7,888 nucleotides of DNA, taken from an uncultured Bacillota bacterium. GTDB lineage: Bacteria > Bacillota > Dehalobacteriia > UBA7702. A program made the translations under genes and the position numbers. The notes below the pieces were generated by a model. The model had not been told where the DNA came from, made no database searches, and worked only from the letters and a program-made list of their open reading frames with translations. Shown here in pieces: positions 6,485 to 7,888 of the stretch. Where the stretch lies: the NCBI GenBank assembly GCA_902766525.1, contig CACXDX010000049.1, forward strand, positions 1 to 7,888, in the 5' to 3' direction. How positions within the stretch are numbered: the stretch's first letter is position 1; each line of letters starts with the position of its first letter.

Positions 6485-7123
6485 ATGATTCAACCGAAAT
6501 GGGACAGCTGTATCTTTGATCTCGATGGAACCCTGTGGAACAGCGTTCCTCAAATCACGAAAATCTGGAATCAAGCGATACGATCGCAAAAGATCGATCA
6601 TATACTTGAGGAAAAAGAAGTCCTCGCAATCATGGGTCTGAATACCGTGGAGATCGGCGACAAGCTCTTTCCTTTCCTCGGGCCCGAAGAGCGATATCAG
6701 CTTATGATGCGCTGCACCGAAGCGGAAAGCAGAGAACTGCCCAAAGCCGGCGGCACACTTTATCCCGAGGTGAAACAGATTTTGAAAGAGCTTCGTGCCA
6801 GACTGCCTCTGTTCATCGTCAGCAACTGCGACCGTGGCTATATCGAAGCCTTCCTCGCTTATCATCAGCTGTGGGAGTTCTTCCGGGATCATCTCTCCTA
6901 CGGAGACAGCGGTTTGGATAAACCCGAAAACATCCGAATGATCGCCGAAAAGCACGATCTCAAAAAACCGGTTTACATCGGCGACACCGAAAAAGATCAC
7001 TTTTCCGCGAAGCAAGCCGGCGTCGATTTCATCTTTGCCGCCTATGGCTTCGGTTCGGTTCCCGCCGCCCGATACCGCGTCAATCGTTTCAACGAATTGC
7101 CCGCTCTGATCTTTTCCTCATGA
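6485..7123 (+). CDS. HAD-superfamily hydrolase, phosphoglycolate phosphatase-like
   Basis: This 212-aa cytoplasmic protein is a haloacid dehalogenase-fold phosphatase. Motif I is FDLDGT, with nucleophile D12 and acid/base D14. A helical cap of the Gph/PGMB type fills about residues 18-90. Motif II is IVSNCD (S113), motif III is K146 in LDKPENI, and motif IV is YIGDTEKD (D167, D171). All catalytic residues are present, so the protein should be an active Mg-dependent phosphomonoesterase. The substrate (phosphoglycolate, a sugar phosphate or a nucleotide) cannot be read from sequence. The ATG follows AAGAAAGG at 6471-6478. The mntP gene follows in the same direction after 68 nt, which suggests co-transcription. 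No convincing promoter was found in front of this gene. Confidence 0.9.
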   Translation: MIQPKWDSCIFDLDGTLWNSVPQITKIWNQAIRSQKIDHILEEKEVLAIMGLNTVEIGDKLFPFLGPEERYQLMMRCTEAESRELPKAGGTLYPEVKQILKELRARLPLFIVSNCDRGYIEAFLAYHQLWEFFRDHLSYGDSGLDKPENIRMIAEKHDLKKPVYIGDTEKDHFSAKQAGVDFIFAAYGFGSVPAARYRVNRFNELPALIFSS

Positions 7124-7191
7124 AACGGGTATCGAAACAAAAGCACAAAAAAGATTTCAACAGCAATCATTTTTCCTTATAAGGAGCGGTC

Positions 7192-7758
7192 ATGTCGTTA
7201 ATCGAACTATTTCTCATCGCCGTCGGCTTAGCGATGGATGCTTTTGCCGTATCCATCTGTAAAGGACTGGCGTTAACAAAAATCAGATGGAGAGACACTG
7301 TCATCATCGGCCTCTGGTTCGGCGGTTTTCAGGCTTTCATGCCCGTTATCGGTTTTTTCTTCGGCGTCGGCTTCCAGGAAAAAATCGTCAGCATCGACCA
7401 TTGGATCGCCTTTCTTCTCTTGGGCTTTATCGGAATCAATATGATCCGGGAGGCTTTAAGCAAAGATGCAGATCAAGTCAATGGTGATCTGGGGCTTAAA
7501 ACCATGTTTTTACTGGCCGTCGCCACCAGTATCGACGCGTTGGCCGTCGGCGTCACTTTCGCCTTTCTCCAAACCCGGATCCTCCCCGCCGTCATAACCA
7601 TCGGCGTCGTCACCTTTTTCATTTCCGTTCTCGGCGTAAGGATCGGCGCCGTTTTCGGAACCCGCTACAAAGCGAAAGCCGAGATTTTCGGCGGTATCAT
7701 CCTGATCCTTTTGGGATGTAAGATCCTTCTGGAACATCTCGGTTTTCTTCCCTTTTAA
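7192..7758 (+). CDS. mntP: MntP-type manganese efflux pump
   Basis: This 188-aa integral membrane protein is of normal length for MntP (formerly YebN). It exports Mn(II) from the cytoplasm and protects against manganese overload. It shows the family's two inverted halves of about three helices each. Each half carries a signature Asp: D16 in GLAMDAFAVS and D115 in ATSIDALAVG, which matches the metal-path acidic residues of the family. The second helix also holds GGFQAFMPVIGF (44-55). The start ATG has a strong AAGGAG at 7181-7186 with a 5-nt spacer. The gene ends 13 nt before the hairpin terminator. The 68-nt upstream gap is too short for a yybP-ykoY manganese riboswitch, which often controls this family. 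Confidence 0.94.
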   Translation: MSLIELFLIAVGLAMDAFAVSICKGLALTKIRWRDTVIIGLWFGGFQAFMPVIGFFFGVGFQEKIVSIDHWIAFLLLGFIGINMIREALSKDADQVNGDLGLKTMFLLAVATSIDALAVGVTFAFLQTRILPAVITIGVVTFFISVLGVRIGAVFGTRYKAKAEIFGGIILILLGCKILLEHLGFLPF

Positions 7759-7771
7759 AAAATAACCAAAG

Positions 7772-7803
7772 AAAAAATACGGATCAAAAGATCCGTATTT
7801 TTT
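7772..7803. terminator. Bidirectional intrinsic terminator
   Basis: A perfect 14-bp inverted repeat (AAAAAATACGGATC at 7772-7785 with its complement at 7790-7803) surrounds an AAAA loop. Both strands end in a T-run. It lies 13 nt after the mntP stop and directly after the stop of the convergent partial gene, so it should terminate both transcripts. Confidence 0.92.
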
Positions 7804-7804
7804 A

Positions 7805-7888
7805 TCAATAACGCATAAGCAGTTTGGAAAACCTTCGCGCCAAACGGTAGATCGGGCCTTCCATCTCCCTGCGCACCGAAGCCAGATG
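7805..7888 (-). CDS. C-terminal end of an unidentified protein (5' part beyond the window)
   Basis: Reading inward from the right edge on the minus strand, one frame stays open for 27 codons and stops at TGA (7805-7807). It gives a basic, helix-like tail with an EMEGPIYRLARRFSKLLMRY ending. The stop lies immediately before the shared hairpin terminator, where a minus-strand gene should end. The other two minus frames run open through the terminator, as non-coding frames could. I cannot assign a function from this fragment. Confidence 0.6.
   Translation of the reverse strand, partial: HLASVRREMEGPIYRLARRFSKLLMRY

Noticed and set aside
6304..6486. Minus-strand 60-codon frame in the divergent intergenic region
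   Set aside because: It has a hydrophobic start but no Shine-Dalgarno or promoter, it overlaps the HAD start, and its composition simply follows the A/T-rich DNA.

Overview
The window looks like chromosomal housekeeping and cell-envelope DNA from a Gram-positive bacterium. Base composition is balanced. Promoters carry perfect TATAAT boxes, Shine-Dalgarno sites are strong GGAGG types, and terminators are A/T-flanked hairpins that read both ways. This points to a Bacillota (Clostridia-like) lineage. Two features are better known from Actinomycetota: an mIHF-type nucleoid protein, and an FHA-RodA-PbpA layout. I would not name a genus.

Left part, minus strand, about 5788 down to 37: one apparent operon of four genes, read right to left from a clear sigma-A-type promoter at 5760-5788. 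In order these are: (1) a two-pass membrane protein of unknown function with a basic then acidic C-terminal tail (4204-5709); (2) a soluble protein of unknown function with a faint N-terminal likeness to GTPase-associated protein 1 (GAP1) (3140-4204); (3) a fusion of a membrane-anchored FHA domain to a RodA/FtsW (SEDS) glycosyltransferase (1379-3121); (4) a short class B penicillin-binding transpeptidase of PbpA type (37-1392). The joins are tight: a 1 nt stop/start overlap, an 18 nt gap and a 14 nt overlap. The last two genes form a classic SEDS polymerase plus class B PBP pair for peptidoglycan synthesis. The first two are the least understood part of the window and the best candidates for new partners or regulators of that pair.

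Middle: a monocistronic gene for an mIHF-family DNA-binding protein (5870-6178, minus), with its own promoter (6231-6258) and intrinsic terminator (5820-5851). Upstream lies an A/T-rich divergent intergenic region with phased A/T-tracts.

Right part, plus strand: a HAD-superfamily phosphatase (6485-7123), then after 68 bp an MntP-type manganese exporter (7192-7758). A perfect 14-bp hairpin (7772-7803) terminates mntP and also the C-terminal end of an unidentified minus-strand gene that runs in from beyond the right edge (7805-7888).

I saw no tRNA, rRNA, CRISPR array, insertion sequence or attachment site.
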